Positions 39,701 to 47,282 of a DNA stretch of 64,000 nt are shown one piece after another. The stretch is taken from NCBI RefSeq assembly GCF_003627995.1, contig NZ_CP032707.1:2222501-2286500 (forward strand). The letters run 5' to 3'. How positions within the stretch are numbered: the stretch's first letter is position 1; each line of letters begins with the position of its first letter. A model generated the notes under the pieces. That model searched no databases. It had not been told where the DNA came from and worked only from the letters and a program-made list of their open reading frames with translations. The stretch comes from Brevundimonas naejangsanensis. GTDB lineage: Bacteria > Pseudomonadota > Alphaproteobacteria > Caulobacterales > Caulobacteraceae. A program made the position numbers and the translations under genes.

Positions 39701-40082
39701 GCTGGGTCAGCAGCTGGTCGAGGGAGACGGCGTCCGTCCCATGACGATCAACGACATCGTCGTCGTCAGCCCCTTCAACATGCAGGTCGCGACCCTGAAG
39801 CGGGTCCTGCCGCCCGGCGCCCGGGTCGGCACGGTGGACAAGTTCCAGGGGCAGGAGGCGGCGGTGGTCATCGTCTCCATGGCCACCTCCTGCGGCGCGG
39901 ATGCGCCGCGAGGAACGGAGTTCCTCTTCAACCGCAACCGGCTCAACGTCGCGATCAGCCGGGCGCAATGCCTCGCCATCCTCGTGCGGGGCTCGTGCCT
40001 GCTGGAGGTGCCGGGCGCCTCGAGGGAAGACCTGCCCCGGCTGGATCTTCTGGCCCGGCTGGATGCGGCTGCGAGGTCGTGA
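36750..40082 (+). CDS. TM0106-family RecB-like nuclease / SF1 helicase
   Basis: 1110 aa. The N-terminal third is a Cas4/RecB-like nuclease, with FVYEPEDAKLAHRAKAEHLIQLNVYARL and a Cys cluster TRECGHCPFLPRCEAEW that suggests an Fe-S site. A middle RNase H-like (DEDD) domain has LFFDMEGDP, YHYAPYET and AICRYNEDDVRSTARM. The C-terminal helicase has Walker A IQGPPGTGKTYTS (about 730), DEAG in LFVDEAGQVALGN (about 844), and motifs V-VI GTVDKFQGQEAAVVIVSMAT...NRLNVAISRAQ. It could unwind and degrade DNA alone. It lies 11 bp after the WYL gene and is probably repressed by it. Confidence 0.88.
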   Translation: MELMIKVLSASRLNDFLGCRHRSALWLAGVEPPPEDNPSLELVREKGFEHEARVLADLEALHGPAVSIPSGGPFAERLSLTAEAMAAGAPLIYQAAFANDRWVGYPDFLVRTGEDAAGRFVYEPEDAKLAHRAKAEHLIQLNVYARLIEEAGGGAPASGAIHVGGGAAPERFDLRRTHHISSRLMRGFEAFAAMDAHETAPVRTRECGHCPFLPRCEAEWRAADSPVFVAGIRNDQVVKLERAGLGTLSALATADPATPPPGLARGSWERLVRQARLQKTGAEGGEGVVELLPVEPGRGFSLMPLPADGDLFFDMEGDPLYPEGLEYLFGLSGPLGPDGEDRFLPIWAHDHAEEKIAFETFMRLLVDHFGRYPQARVYHYAPYETVALKRLAMRYATMEAELDQMLRDQRFVDLYRVVRQGLQASTEGYSLKDLEKIYWGGRDGEVTNAGDSIVEYERWRETGDPAILDAICRYNEDDVRSTARMRDRLEELRPAGTPCEASGPEASTPVDGERAAAREAFEQERRDLAERIRASGVADERVRDLLAELLWFHQRSQKPAWWAVFERQDWATEELVEDAESLGDLTLVSQVADKRSWVATYRFPPQDTRLKVGGTPKIAESLENAGTIVELEPENGHVVLRRGMLKGDFPDSCSLSPGAPLDQGKLVSGVMGLVERLCADPASDQAMVDMLMRRTPRLAGRPDGAPVVQEGQDLVEATVAAVRDLEDSTLLIQGPPGTGKTYTSARAIVALLQDGRRVGVSSNSHKAIHNILAAVQAHADEIGFSFDGVKKGSRGDDETAFESRCISTVHNSDEVSSGYQLVGATAWHFATEDDRGFDVLFVDEAGQVALGNLAAMSGCARNLVLVGDQMQLPQPVQGVHPGESGLSCLDYALQDHATTPPDRGILLDVSRRMHPGVCDFISSAVYDGRLTAHASTRLRRLEVAPGLHPAIRPAGVSVVEVDHHGCTQSSREEAEVVAGLVSELLGQQLVEGDGVRPMTINDIVVVSPFNMQVATLKRVLPPGARVGTVDKFQGQEAAVVIVSMATSCGADAPRGTEFLFNRNRLNVAISRAQCLAILVRGSCLLEVPGASREDLPRLDLLARLDAAARS

Positions 40083-40345
40083 TGATCAACGGGTGTTCAG
40101 CGAGTGGTCGCCGGCGTCGCCGGCCCCTCGATCCCCTTTTCCCCCCACGCCGGGCGTGACGGATGGGCTTGGCGGCAGGCTCAGGCTCGACCGGGTTGAC
40201 GGCCATCTTCCTCGATCCTCCGGAGTATACCGTACTTGTAGGTCAGGACGTGTCCGGCTAAGGTTCAACCATTCGCTGTCGCCTCCGTAGTGGGGCGGAC
40301 TGGCGAGGAACCTTGACTCTTGTGGTGAGAGTTTTTGTGGTGACT

Positions 40346-40378
40346 AGGGGCAGGGAGCAATCCTTGCCCCTATTTTTT
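40346..40378 (+). terminator. Rho-independent terminator
   Basis: AGGGGCAGGGA (40346-40356) pairs with TCCTTGCCCCT (40361-40371) with one G-T pair and is followed by ATTTTTTG. It lies 264 bp after the nuclease-helicase stop. The rest of the 512-bp gap 40083-40594 holds no gene I can support. Confidence 0.75.
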
Positions 40379-40594
40379 GCCCGAGAAGTCAATCGAACTA
40401 GAGCCCCGCCTGCGCCGTAGATGTCGGGCAGGCCCTCAGGTCACGCCCGCGACTGGAGTACTGACGGGCAGGCGGGGGGCGGCCGTCTGACCGCTGCGCC
40501 GCGCGAGGCAAGCTGGCCTCTTCACGGCATGTCTGTTGTCATCTAGACGCCCCTTTGGGCGTACAACGCAGTTTCTTGTTGGGGAGGCGGAGAC

Positions 40595-42124
40595 GTGGGG
40601 GAAATCAGGCTCGGAGATCATTTGCTCGTCACGACGCAAGGGCGTGACGCATTGGCTGATCTACGGAAAACATACGTCGGGCTGGCGGCCGGATTGAGTG
40701 GGGATTTCCGCGCCAGATTCGATACGCTGCAATCGGCGGATGAGCTTTTCAGCCGGTATCCGGAAGAGATCAACCTGGCGCTTGATCGAACAGTTGCGGC
40801 TGTCGCCCGCGATATCGCGCGCGAGCGGATCTATCACTGGGACGAGGCGGCGCTCCGGAAGGATCTGGAAGAGCGTTCGGAGGCGGCCGCGGAAAAGTAC
40901 GAGCGAATACGCGATCAGTACGTTTCGATCACCGCAAGCGCTGCAGAGCGCGAGGCTCTCCGCGCCGAGGCGGGGCAGAATACGCCGTCGGTGATGGGGG
41001 GCGGCTTTGGCGTGGAGGGCGCCGTGCGGGGTATGGCGGTGGCGACAGCCGCCAATGCGGCTATCGGGCTTGTCCATGGCGCCGCCAATGCCGCCGGCAA
41101 GGCGGTGGCCGCGAGTGGCGACAGGCGCAAGAAACAGGAACTGCTGAAGGATCCGCAGACGAGGGAAGTCCTTGCCGGGGTCCTTCGCGACATCGCCGTC
41201 GAAGGTTATCGGCTGGTCGCCGATATCGTGAACAGCGAACGCAATGAGCCAGGCTATGATGTCGTCACGGCGGAAGCCGGGCGGCGGGCCGCGGCGCTTG
41301 CGGAAAACGTGGGCGCGGGACGGGTGCCGGCAGAAGAGGTTCCCGCGGTGCTCGTCGAAGCCATCGGGCTGGATCCCTTTCTGGAAAAGCCCTGGCGTCT
41401 CTGGGTTGAAAAGATGGGCGACCGGGACGGCAGCCTGGTACGGGCCGCAGAGGACCTGGGTTTGCCGATCGTCGCCGTTCACAAACAGGATCTTTTTTCG
41501 CGCAGGCGCGCGGCCCTGTCATGGTCGACACCGGAGGAGTGTCAGCGCAACGCCGACCTCCTGGAGGAAGACGCCCGGTTTTACGGGCTGCCGTTTGACG
41601 ACATCCGTCGCGAGATCGAAAGTCGCGCGGAGGCGCTGGACCAGCAGAGGCGCACCTTCAACGGGATTGTCTATCCGACCGTTGAGGACGGTGCGAGAGC
41701 GCGCGCCGAGGCAGATGAGATTGCCCGCCGGACCTTTGACGGGGTGGTCTACGCTTCCGAAGCTGAAGCCGGCGAGCGTCGCGATATCGTTTCACGGACA
41801 TTCCGGAACAAGATTTATAGTACGCCGAATGATGCGGATAGAGCCAAGAACCGGTACTTCCTTTCGGTGAGCGTCTTCTACTGGATCTCGGTCCTTCTGG
41901 TTCCCTTTCCAGCCGCCCTTGTGTCGCTCCGTACCGGATTCAATCTGAAGAAGCGCCTGGTCGCGTTTGGCTGGCTGGTGGTTTGCGCCGGCTTCAACAT
42001 CTATTGGCAGGATATATTCGGTGTCGTGGCGATAGCCGTTGTCGGGACCCTTGTGTTCGCGGCTGCAATTTTGCTGATCTGGATCGAGATCTGGGTTCGC
42101 AAGAGCGCCTCGCGGCAGGGCTAA
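40595..42124 (+). CDS. Membrane protein with three short TF-x-G-x-x-Y repeats
   Basis: 509 aa from GTG at 40595 after GGGGAGGCGGAG. A long helical, partly glycine/alanine-rich N-terminal region (residues 1-340) is followed by three adjacent units of about 26 residues starting RRTFNGIVYPTVEDG, RRTFDGVVYASEAEA and SRTFRNKIYSTPNDA. Three hydrophobic helices are then predicted near 427-447, 453-470 and 475-497. No enzymatic motif is recognised. The topology suggests a membrane-anchored cytoplasmic sensor or scaffold. It is flanked by the terminator upstream and no gene on its strand for 640 bp downstream. Confidence 0.7.
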   Translation: MGEIRLGDHLLVTTQGRDALADLRKTYVGLAAGLSGDFRARFDTLQSADELFSRYPEEINLALDRTVAAVARDIARERIYHWDEAALRKDLEERSEAAAEKYERIRDQYVSITASAAEREALRAEAGQNTPSVMGGGFGVEGAVRGMAVATAANAAIGLVHGAANAAGKAVAASGDRRKKQELLKDPQTREVLAGVLRDIAVEGYRLVADIVNSERNEPGYDVVTAEAGRRAAALAENVGAGRVPAEEVPAVLVEAIGLDPFLEKPWRLWVEKMGDRDGSLVRAAEDLGLPIVAVHKQDLFSRRRAALSWSTPEECQRNADLLEEDARFYGLPFDDIRREIESRAEALDQQRRTFNGIVYPTVEDGARARAEADEIARRTFDGVVYASEAEAGERRDIVSRTFRNKIYSTPNDADRAKNRYFLSVSVFYWISVLLVPFPAALVSLRTGFNLKKRLVAFGWLVVCAGFNIYWQDIFGVVAIAVVGTLVFAAAILLIWIEIWVRKSASRQG

Positions 42125-42253
42125 TTCTGGCGGGAGCAGCCTGAGCCGGATGAATCCGCATGGCCGATCGGATCCGGTGGAAAGTTTCCGCCCTGCGGGA
42201 GCTCCAGCACTGCCGAAGCAGAATGACAAGGCCCGGGAAAGTAGCGGCCGGGT

Positions 42254-42490
42254 TCAGCTGCAATCTGATGTTTGCAGGAGCGTCCGTTCATCGGCGGCTT
42301 CGGCCTCGGCCTGGTTGAGCCAGGCCACCACCTCGAGCCAGTTGCTGACCAGAGAACCCATGGTCACCTCGACCCCATGTTCCGGTTCGATCTTCATGGC
42401 CAGCCTGCTCACGAGGTCGGCCATTTCACGAAGGGCCTGGCTGCGGCCGGCGAGCACGGCCGCACGATAGGACGGGCAGTCTGGATTCAT
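42254..42490 (-). CDS. Small conserved-looking hypothetical protein
   Basis: 78 aa, predicted mostly helical (SYRAAVLAGRSQALREMADLVSRLAMKI...SNWLEVVAWLNQAEAEAADERTLL). No known domain and only a weak ribosome site. Codon choice fits the neighbourhood. Similar short helical proteins are common beside ParB-like genes in integrative elements. Moderate confidence that it is a gene. Confidence 0.5.
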   Translation of the reverse strand: MNPDCPSYRAAVLAGRSQALREMADLVSRLAMKIEPEHGVEVTMGSLVSNWLEVVAWLNQAEAEAADERTLLQTSDCS

Positions 42491-42715
42491 GGGGCGACAG
42501 TGATCGACATGAGGCCTGACTGTCCAGAGGGCTAAGGGCTCCGCCCTCGCGCGGGCCAGGGTGAAGCGGCTGCGCCGCCGGATTGACCGGTCTCCCCGAC
42601 CTTCCGCGCCGCCATGACCGCGACAGACGCTATGGCTTCACGCTTGTGCAGGCCGGGCGATCCCCCTCCGGTCGCTCCGCCCTGGCCCTTGCTACCCCGG
42701 TCTCGCCGACGGGCA

Positions 42716-42750
42716 GGGTTGCAGGCGCGCCTTTCGCGTGCCTGCAACCC
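42716..42750 (+). promoter_or_regulatory. Strong hairpin in the ParB-like gene leader
   Basis: GGGTTGCAGGC (42716-42726) pairs perfectly with GCCTGCAACCC (42740-42750), extended inward by four more pairs around a CTTTC loop. It ends 19 nt before the ATG. There is no T-run, so it is a translational or mRNA-stability element rather than a terminator. The whole leader 42491-42769 is otherwise GC-rich non-coding sequence. Confidence 0.65.
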
Positions 42751-42769
42751 TTGCCTGGAGGAAGCAGAC

Positions 42770-44899
42770 ATGACCGCTCATGACATTCAGACCGCCCCGA
42801 CGCCGCAGGAGAAGGAGGCGGGGCCGGAGCCCGCGCACGGAGCGGAGATCGTGGTCTCGCTGAACCGGCTCAAGGCCTCGCCGAGGAACGCCAGGAAGGT
42901 GCGGCATCCGGAGGCGGCTATCGAGGCGCTGGCCGCCTCGATCCGGGCCAAGGGGGTGCTTCAGGCCCCCGTGGTGGAGATCGAGCGGGACAGGGAGGGC
43001 GTTGCGACGGGGAGTTATCTCGTCACCATCGGGGAGGGACGGCGGCAGGCCCTGCGGCTGCTGGTGAAGCGCAAGGCGATCAAACGGACCCACCCGGTCC
43101 GGGTGGTGGTCGACACCCTGAACGACGCCCATGAGATCAGCCTGGACGAGAACATCACCCGCGAGGCCATGCATCCCGCCGATCAGTTCGAGGCCTTCCG
43201 CAGGCTGGCGGAGGAGAAGGGCTACGGCCCGGAGGAGATAGCCGCGCGCTTCGGGGTGTCGGCCCAGGTGGTGCGGCAGCGTCTGCGGCTGGCGGCGGCG
43301 GCCCCCGAACTCATGTCCGCCTATCGCGACGGGACCATCACCCTCGACCTGCTGACGGCCTTCTGCGTCAGCGAGGATCAGGACCGGCAGCGTCAGGTGC
43401 TGGCGCAGATGGGGCCTTATCCCTCCGTCTTCGCCATTCGTCGCGCCATGACAGAGGCCAGGGTCCGCGCCGACGAGCGGCGCGCCGTCTTTGTCGGCCT
43501 TGAGGCCTATCAGGCGGCGGGCGGGGAGGTGGTGCGCGACCTCTTCACCGAGGACGGCGGCGGCTGGCTGCAGGACCCCGTCCTGCTGGACCGGCTGGTC
43601 ATGGACAAGCTGGAGGCTCTGGCCGGGGAGGTTCGCCAGCGGGAGGGCTGGAAGTGGACAGAGGCCTGTGCGGAGTTCGCCGAGGTCTCGGCGCTCGGGC
43701 GGGTCTATCCCGTTCCCGTGGAACGGTCGGAGGCGGACGCCGCCGAAATCGCGGCCCTCTCGGCGGAATATGACCGGCTGATCAGCGAGACGGATGCGGA
43801 GGAGGCATTTCCGCCGGAGGTCGACGCCCGGCTTGAGGCTATCGATAGGGCCTTGCAGGCCCATGGGCCGGACTATGACTACACGCCGGAAGCAAGGGCG
43901 CGGGCCGGGGTCATGGTCATGCTCGGCCATGACGGCCTGGCCCGGTTCGAGCGGGGGCTGGTCCGGGCGGAAGACGCGGCGCAGACGCCGCCGCCGTGGG
44001 AAGATGACGGAACGACTGACGGCGACGACCCCGGATACGCCCGGGTCGGGGACGCCGCGTCCGACGAAACAGGGGGCGAAGGCGACGCCGCCCGAACCGG
44101 GGATGCGCCGGCCCCCTTGTCCGACCGTCTGCTTGTCGATCTGACGGCCCGCAAGACCATGGGGTTGCGGGACGCGGTCCAGGCTGACGTCGGGGCCGCC
44201 CTCGCGACCGTGGTTCACGCCATGGCCCTGCAGGTCTTCTATCCGGGCTACGGCGACTTCTCGCCCCTGCAACTGCGTCTGTCGGTCAGCGAACTGGAAC
44301 GGCTGGCGCCGGGCGTGGCGGACAGCCCGGCCGGGCGACGGGTGGCCGACCGGCTCGAGGCATGGGGCGTCCGTCTGCCGGAAAGGGCGGAAGATCTGTG
44401 GGCGGTGGTGTCGGAGCTGCGCCGGTCCGACCTGCTGGACCTTCTGGCCTGCTGCGCGGGCGTCGGCCTCCACGCCGTGCGCGAACCGCATGACCGGCGC
44501 CCCGCCGCACGGGCGCAGGCCGAGACGCTGGCGACGGCGGTCGGGCTGGACATGACCGGAACCTGGACCGCCACCGCCGCCAGCTATTTCTCCCGCGTCC
44601 CGAAGGCGCGGATTCTGGAGGCGGTGAGCGAGGCGGTCGGCCCGCAGGAGGCCGGGCGGATCGCGGGGCTCAGGAAGGGCGACATGGGCGAGGCGGCGGA
44701 GCGCCTGCTCGAAGGCTCGGGCTGGCTGCCGACCGTGCTTCGCGTCGCCCCTCCGGAAGGCGGGGCAGGTGAGGAGGAGGGCGGAGCGACGGCGCAGGCG
44801 GTCATGGGGCCGGACGATGCCCCGGCCGGGAGTCGTGTTCAGGGCGGGCATGAGGCTCCGGCCGTGGTCGAGGAGGGTCAGGCCCTCGCGGCGGAGTAG
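42770..44899 (+). CDS. ParB/RepB/Spo0J-family protein, long form
   Basis: 709 aa from ATG at 42770 with GGAGGAAG before it. Residues about 28-130 are the ParB N-domain (LNRLKASPRNARKVRHPEAAIEALAASIRAKGVLQAPVV...GEGRRQALRLL), which in ParB proteins is a CTP-binding fold. An HTH follows (YGPEEIAARFGVSAQVVRQRLRLAAAAPELMSAYRDGTITLDLLTAF). The long C-terminal half has an acidic linker (about 395-455) and a helical domain of unknown role. Long ParB-like proteins of this type are markers of alphaproteobacterial integrative elements and plasmids. No ParA gene is next to it. Confidence 0.88.
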   Translation: MTAHDIQTAPTPQEKEAGPEPAHGAEIVVSLNRLKASPRNARKVRHPEAAIEALAASIRAKGVLQAPVVEIERDREGVATGSYLVTIGEGRRQALRLLVKRKAIKRTHPVRVVVDTLNDAHEISLDENITREAMHPADQFEAFRRLAEEKGYGPEEIAARFGVSAQVVRQRLRLAAAAPELMSAYRDGTITLDLLTAFCVSEDQDRQRQVLAQMGPYPSVFAIRRAMTEARVRADERRAVFVGLEAYQAAGGEVVRDLFTEDGGGWLQDPVLLDRLVMDKLEALAGEVRQREGWKWTEACAEFAEVSALGRVYPVPVERSEADAAEIAALSAEYDRLISETDAEEAFPPEVDARLEAIDRALQAHGPDYDYTPEARARAGVMVMLGHDGLARFERGLVRAEDAAQTPPPWEDDGTTDGDDPGYARVGDAASDETGGEGDAARTGDAPAPLSDRLLVDLTARKTMGLRDAVQADVGAALATVVHAMALQVFYPGYGDFSPLQLRLSVSELERLAPGVADSPAGRRVADRLEAWGVRLPERAEDLWAVVSELRRSDLLDLLACCAGVGLHAVREPHDRRPAARAQAETLATAVGLDMTGTWTATAASYFSRVPKARILEAVSEAVGPQEAGRIAGLRKGDMGEAAERLLEGSGWLPTVLRVAPPEGGAGEEEGGATAQAVMGPDDAPAGSRVQGGHEAPAVVEEGQALAAE

Positions 44900-44917
44900 G
44901 CCTGACAGGGCAGGGAA

Positions 44918-44944
44918 GGCCGCGCGTCCGCCAGGCGCGCGGCC
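44918..44944 (+). terminator. GC hairpin after the ParB-like gene
   Basis: GGCCGCGCG (44918-44926) pairs perfectly with CGCGCGGCC (44936-44944) 18 nt after the stop codon. No T-run follows, so it may only stabilise the 3' end. Confidence 0.4.
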
Positions 44945-45054
44945 GGTTCCTGCTGTCGGAAAAGGCGGGGCTGAGCCGGGCGCTCGCGTCCCTGCGGGCC
45001 GCTCGCGGGTGCATCCAGGCATTTCCTCAAGCTCCACGATATAAGGCTGACCAG

Positions 45055-45534
45055 ATGCGCATGTTGATTCCTCTCCTGATCCTGGTCGCCGCCTGCGCGC
45101 CCGCGCCCCCGACCATCATGGGGCGGGCCTCGGTGATCGACGGCGACACCCTGGAAATCCATGGGCAGCGGATCCGCCTCTGGGGCGTGGACGCGCCGGA
45201 AGGGCGTCAGTCCTGCAACGACGCCTCGGGCGCCGCCTGGGCCTGCGGGCGGATCGCCGCCAACCGGCTCGACCAGCGTCTGCAGAACAGGACCGTCTCC
45301 TGTTTCGAACAGGACCGGGACCGCTACGGCCGGATGGTCGCCCGGTGCGAGACGGACGGCGAGGACGTGGGCGCCTGGCTGGTGCGGCAGGGCCTGGCCG
45401 TTCGCTACGCCCGGTACGCCGGAGCCGCCTATCTGGTCGAGGAGGCCGCAGCCCGGCGGGAGAAGGCGGGCGTCTGGGCCGGAAACTTCACCAGGCCCGA
45501 GGACTGGCGCCGCGAGCGCAGGGGAGGGAAGTGA
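45055..45534 (+). CDS. Thermonuclease (SNase) family lipoprotein
   Basis: 159 aa. The signal ends in ILVAACAP (lipobox, Cys about 14), so the enzyme is exported and membrane-anchored. The staphylococcal nuclease fold shows ASVIDGDTLEIHGQRIRLWGVDAPEG (Asp pair and catalytic Arg), VSCFEQDRDRYGRMVARC (Glu/Arg/Asp) and a C-terminal AGNFTRPEDWRRERR. It would degrade DNA or RNA in the periplasm or outside. Such genes are common cargo of conjugative elements. It starts 155 bp after the ParB-like gene. Confidence 0.88.
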   Translation: MRMLIPLLILVAACAPAPPTIMGRASVIDGDTLEIHGQRIRLWGVDAPEGRQSCNDASGAAWACGRIAANRLDQRLQNRTVSCFEQDRDRYGRMVARCETDGEDVGAWLVRQGLAVRYARYAGAAYLVEEAAARREKAGVWAGNFTRPEDWRRERRGGK

Positions 45535-45598
45535 TGCGCGAGGCGGCAAGCTTGTCCGTGCTTGCGATTGCGCGCCCTGTCTGGGAGACTCCTTCCCG

Positions 45599-46507
45599 AT
45601 GAACAGGAGCCTCGATCATCTGCCGAGCCTGAAACGCGCCGAACTCCTGCGGGTGGTCGATGTGCTCAAGAGCTCGTTCTCGGAGGCCATGTCCACCAGA
45701 CGGGCCGACCGCCTGAAGAACGGACGCATCCTCAAGATCATCCTCTACGGATCATACGCCCGGGGCGACTGGGTGCATGATCCGGTGGGGCGCTACTTCT
45801 CGGATTTCGACATCCTGATCGTGGTCGATCATGAGGATCTGACCGACAGCGAGATCTGGGACGCGGCGCTGTGGCGGACGACGCCGGGGGTGTCGCGGCT
45901 CAGGACGCCGGTGAGCTTCATCGTCCATAGCCTGGACGACGTGAACCATCAGCTGGAGCGGGGACGGTCCTTCTTCGCGGACATCCTGCGCGAAGGGATC
46001 GTCCTGCATGACACTCCGGGCGTGAAGTTCGTGAAGCCAGGCGAGCTGTCGCCTAAGGTGGCGCTGGCCGAGGCAGAGGAGCATTTTGCGGAGTGGTTTT
46101 CGAGCGCTAGCGAGTTTGCTGAAGGTGCGCGCTTCTTTGAAGGGCGGAAGAACTACAAACTAGCGGCCTTCAATCTGCATCAGGCGACGGAGCACCTTTA
46201 CCATTGCGTGCTGCTTGTGCTGACGCTTTACAGCCCGAAGTCACACAACCTCGTCTTTCTCCGTCGTCGCTGCGAGCCGATGGACGCCCGTTTGCGAGAA
46301 GCATTTCCAAGCGAGACGAAGTTTGAGCGACGCTGCTTTGAGCTCTTGCGCGCCGCCTATGTGAAGGCGCGGTATTCAAAGCACTACAGGATCACCGCCC
46401 CGGAACTGGCCTGGCTGACCGAACGCGTCGGGGTCCTGTCCGGTCAGGTGAATGCGATCTGCGAAGAGCGGATAGCAGATATGAAGGTGCTGGCGGACGC
46501 GGCCTGA
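45599..46507 (+). CDS. Nucleotidyltransferase-HEPN fusion protein (MNT-HEPN)
   Basis: 302 aa from ATG at 45599. The N-terminal minimal nucleotidyltransferase has IILYGSYARGDW (about 47-58) and FSDFDILIVVD (about 65-75), with G-S and D-x-D intact. The C-terminal HEPN domain (about 165-300) has LAAFNLHQATEHLYHCVLLVLTLYSPKSHNL and a KARYSKHYR segment that may be the R-x(3-6)-H RNase motif. MNT and HEPN usually form a two-gene toxin-antitoxin pair in which the MNT AMPylates the HEPN toxin; here they are fused. The HEPN-coding DNA (from about 46060) is visibly less GC-rich than the MNT part. Confidence 0.82.
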   Translation: MNRSLDHLPSLKRAELLRVVDVLKSSFSEAMSTRRADRLKNGRILKIILYGSYARGDWVHDPVGRYFSDFDILIVVDHEDLTDSEIWDAALWRTTPGVSRLRTPVSFIVHSLDDVNHQLERGRSFFADILREGIVLHDTPGVKFVKPGELSPKVALAEAEEHFAEWFSSASEFAEGARFFEGRKNYKLAAFNLHQATEHLYHCVLLVLTLYSPKSHNLVFLRRRCEPMDARLREAFPSETKFERRCFELLRAAYVKARYSKHYRITAPELAWLTERVGVLSGQVNAICEERIADMKVLADAA

Positions 46508-46524
46508 ATTCTCAAGGGACGGCT

Positions 46525-46960
46525 GTGCGGGACTTGCCAGACGCTTGTGACCTCACCGTGGGGGTCCTCGCGGTCATCGCTCAGGCAGAGCGGGAGGCGA
46601 TCTCGCAGCGCACTAATGCGGCCCTAGGAACGGTGAAGGCTAGCTCGCCGCTGGGGAAGCGCACGTGTCTCGCCGCTCCGGCATGCCGGTAGCCCGGTTG
46701 AATAACCCCCCAGGGAGCTGAGCCCCTTCGTCGGGCTGCTGCTGGGAACGCCGCTGGATTGGCTGCAGCGAAGGCAAACGCGGATTCATACGCCTGCGAC
46801 CTTGCCCCGGCTGTGGAGCGGCTCCGCGCGCAGAGGTGCACCTCCCTCGCGTCTTTTGCGGCCGCCCTAAACTTGGCGGGAGAGCGTGCTCCTCGGGATG
46901 GCACTTGGCACCCGTCCTCGCAACCTCTTTGCGCGTCTCGGAAGAGCCCAAGTAGGGAGG
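46525..46960 (+). pseudogene. Decayed serine recombinase (C-terminal remnant)
   Basis: Reading from 46525 in one frame gives LPDACDLTVGVLAVIAQAEREAISQRTNAALGTVKA, the end of the resolvase catalytic domain. Two stop codons follow (46690 and 46699). The same frame then continues as GNAAGLAAAKANADSYACDLAPAVERLRAQRCTSLASFAAALNLAGERAPRDGTWHPSS, which is the typical C-terminal DNA-binding tail of small serine recombinases. The N-terminal half with the catalytic Ser is missing. It is the relic of a transposon or invertase and marks an old insertion beside the HEPN gene. Confidence 0.75.
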
Positions 46961-46962
46961 TC

Positions 46963-47196
46963 TTAGGACAGCAAGCCTGACAAATCGATCTGAGTGATGA
47001 TCCCTTCGCGGGTCATGAAACTGAGTCCGCGGGCTTCGAAAGCCGCCTGGATGGCGACCAAGTTATTACGGTGCGGAGTCCTTGCGCTCCGTTCGAAATC
47101 GACCACCGTCTGGGCGGATACGCCTGCGAGTGTCGCAAGCTCGCGCTGTGTTATCCCAAGTGCCGCTCTAGAAGCTCGACAAACCGCAGGAGTCAC
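46963..47196 (-). CDS. XRE-family HTH regulator, possible controller of the R-M set
   Basis: 77 aa with GTG start. SRAALGITQRELATLAGVSAQTVVDFERSARTPHRNNLVAIQAAFEARGLSFM is an XRE/Cro helix-turn-helix. It is divergent from the C5-methylase gene, with 86 bp between starts that contain the methylase promoter. This is the position of controller proteins in Type II restriction-modification systems, which delay endonuclease expression until the host is methylated. The final residues ITQIDLSGLLS have no known role. Confidence 0.8.
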   Translation of the reverse strand: MTPAVCRASRAALGITQRELATLAGVSAQTVVDFERSARTPHRNNLVAIQAAFEARGLSFMTREGIITQIDLSGLLS

Positions 47197-47224
47197 TTCA
47201 AATGCCTAATGTTTGATAATTTCA

Positions 47225-47253
47225 TTGACTTTGTGGTTTCTTCGACATAAAGA
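47225..47253 (+). promoter_or_regulatory. Probable promoter of the C5-methylase gene
   Basis: TTGACT (47225-47230), 17-nt spacer, TAAAGA (47248-47253). The region is AT-rich and located between divergent XRE and methylase starts. The -10 is only partly consensus. Confidence 0.4.
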
Positions 47254-47282
47254 CCGACGTGGAATCAGTGCAGGTTTAACGC

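Noticed and set aside
40083-40594. tRNA- or tmRNA-like remnant (GGTTCAACC near 40262)
   Set aside because: The flanking bases do not form a T-stem and no acceptor or CCA follows.
42692-45037. 781-codon minus-strand frame opposite the ParB-like gene
   Set aside because: The plus-strand product has ParB and HTH domains and a good ribosome site; the antisense product does not resemble any family.
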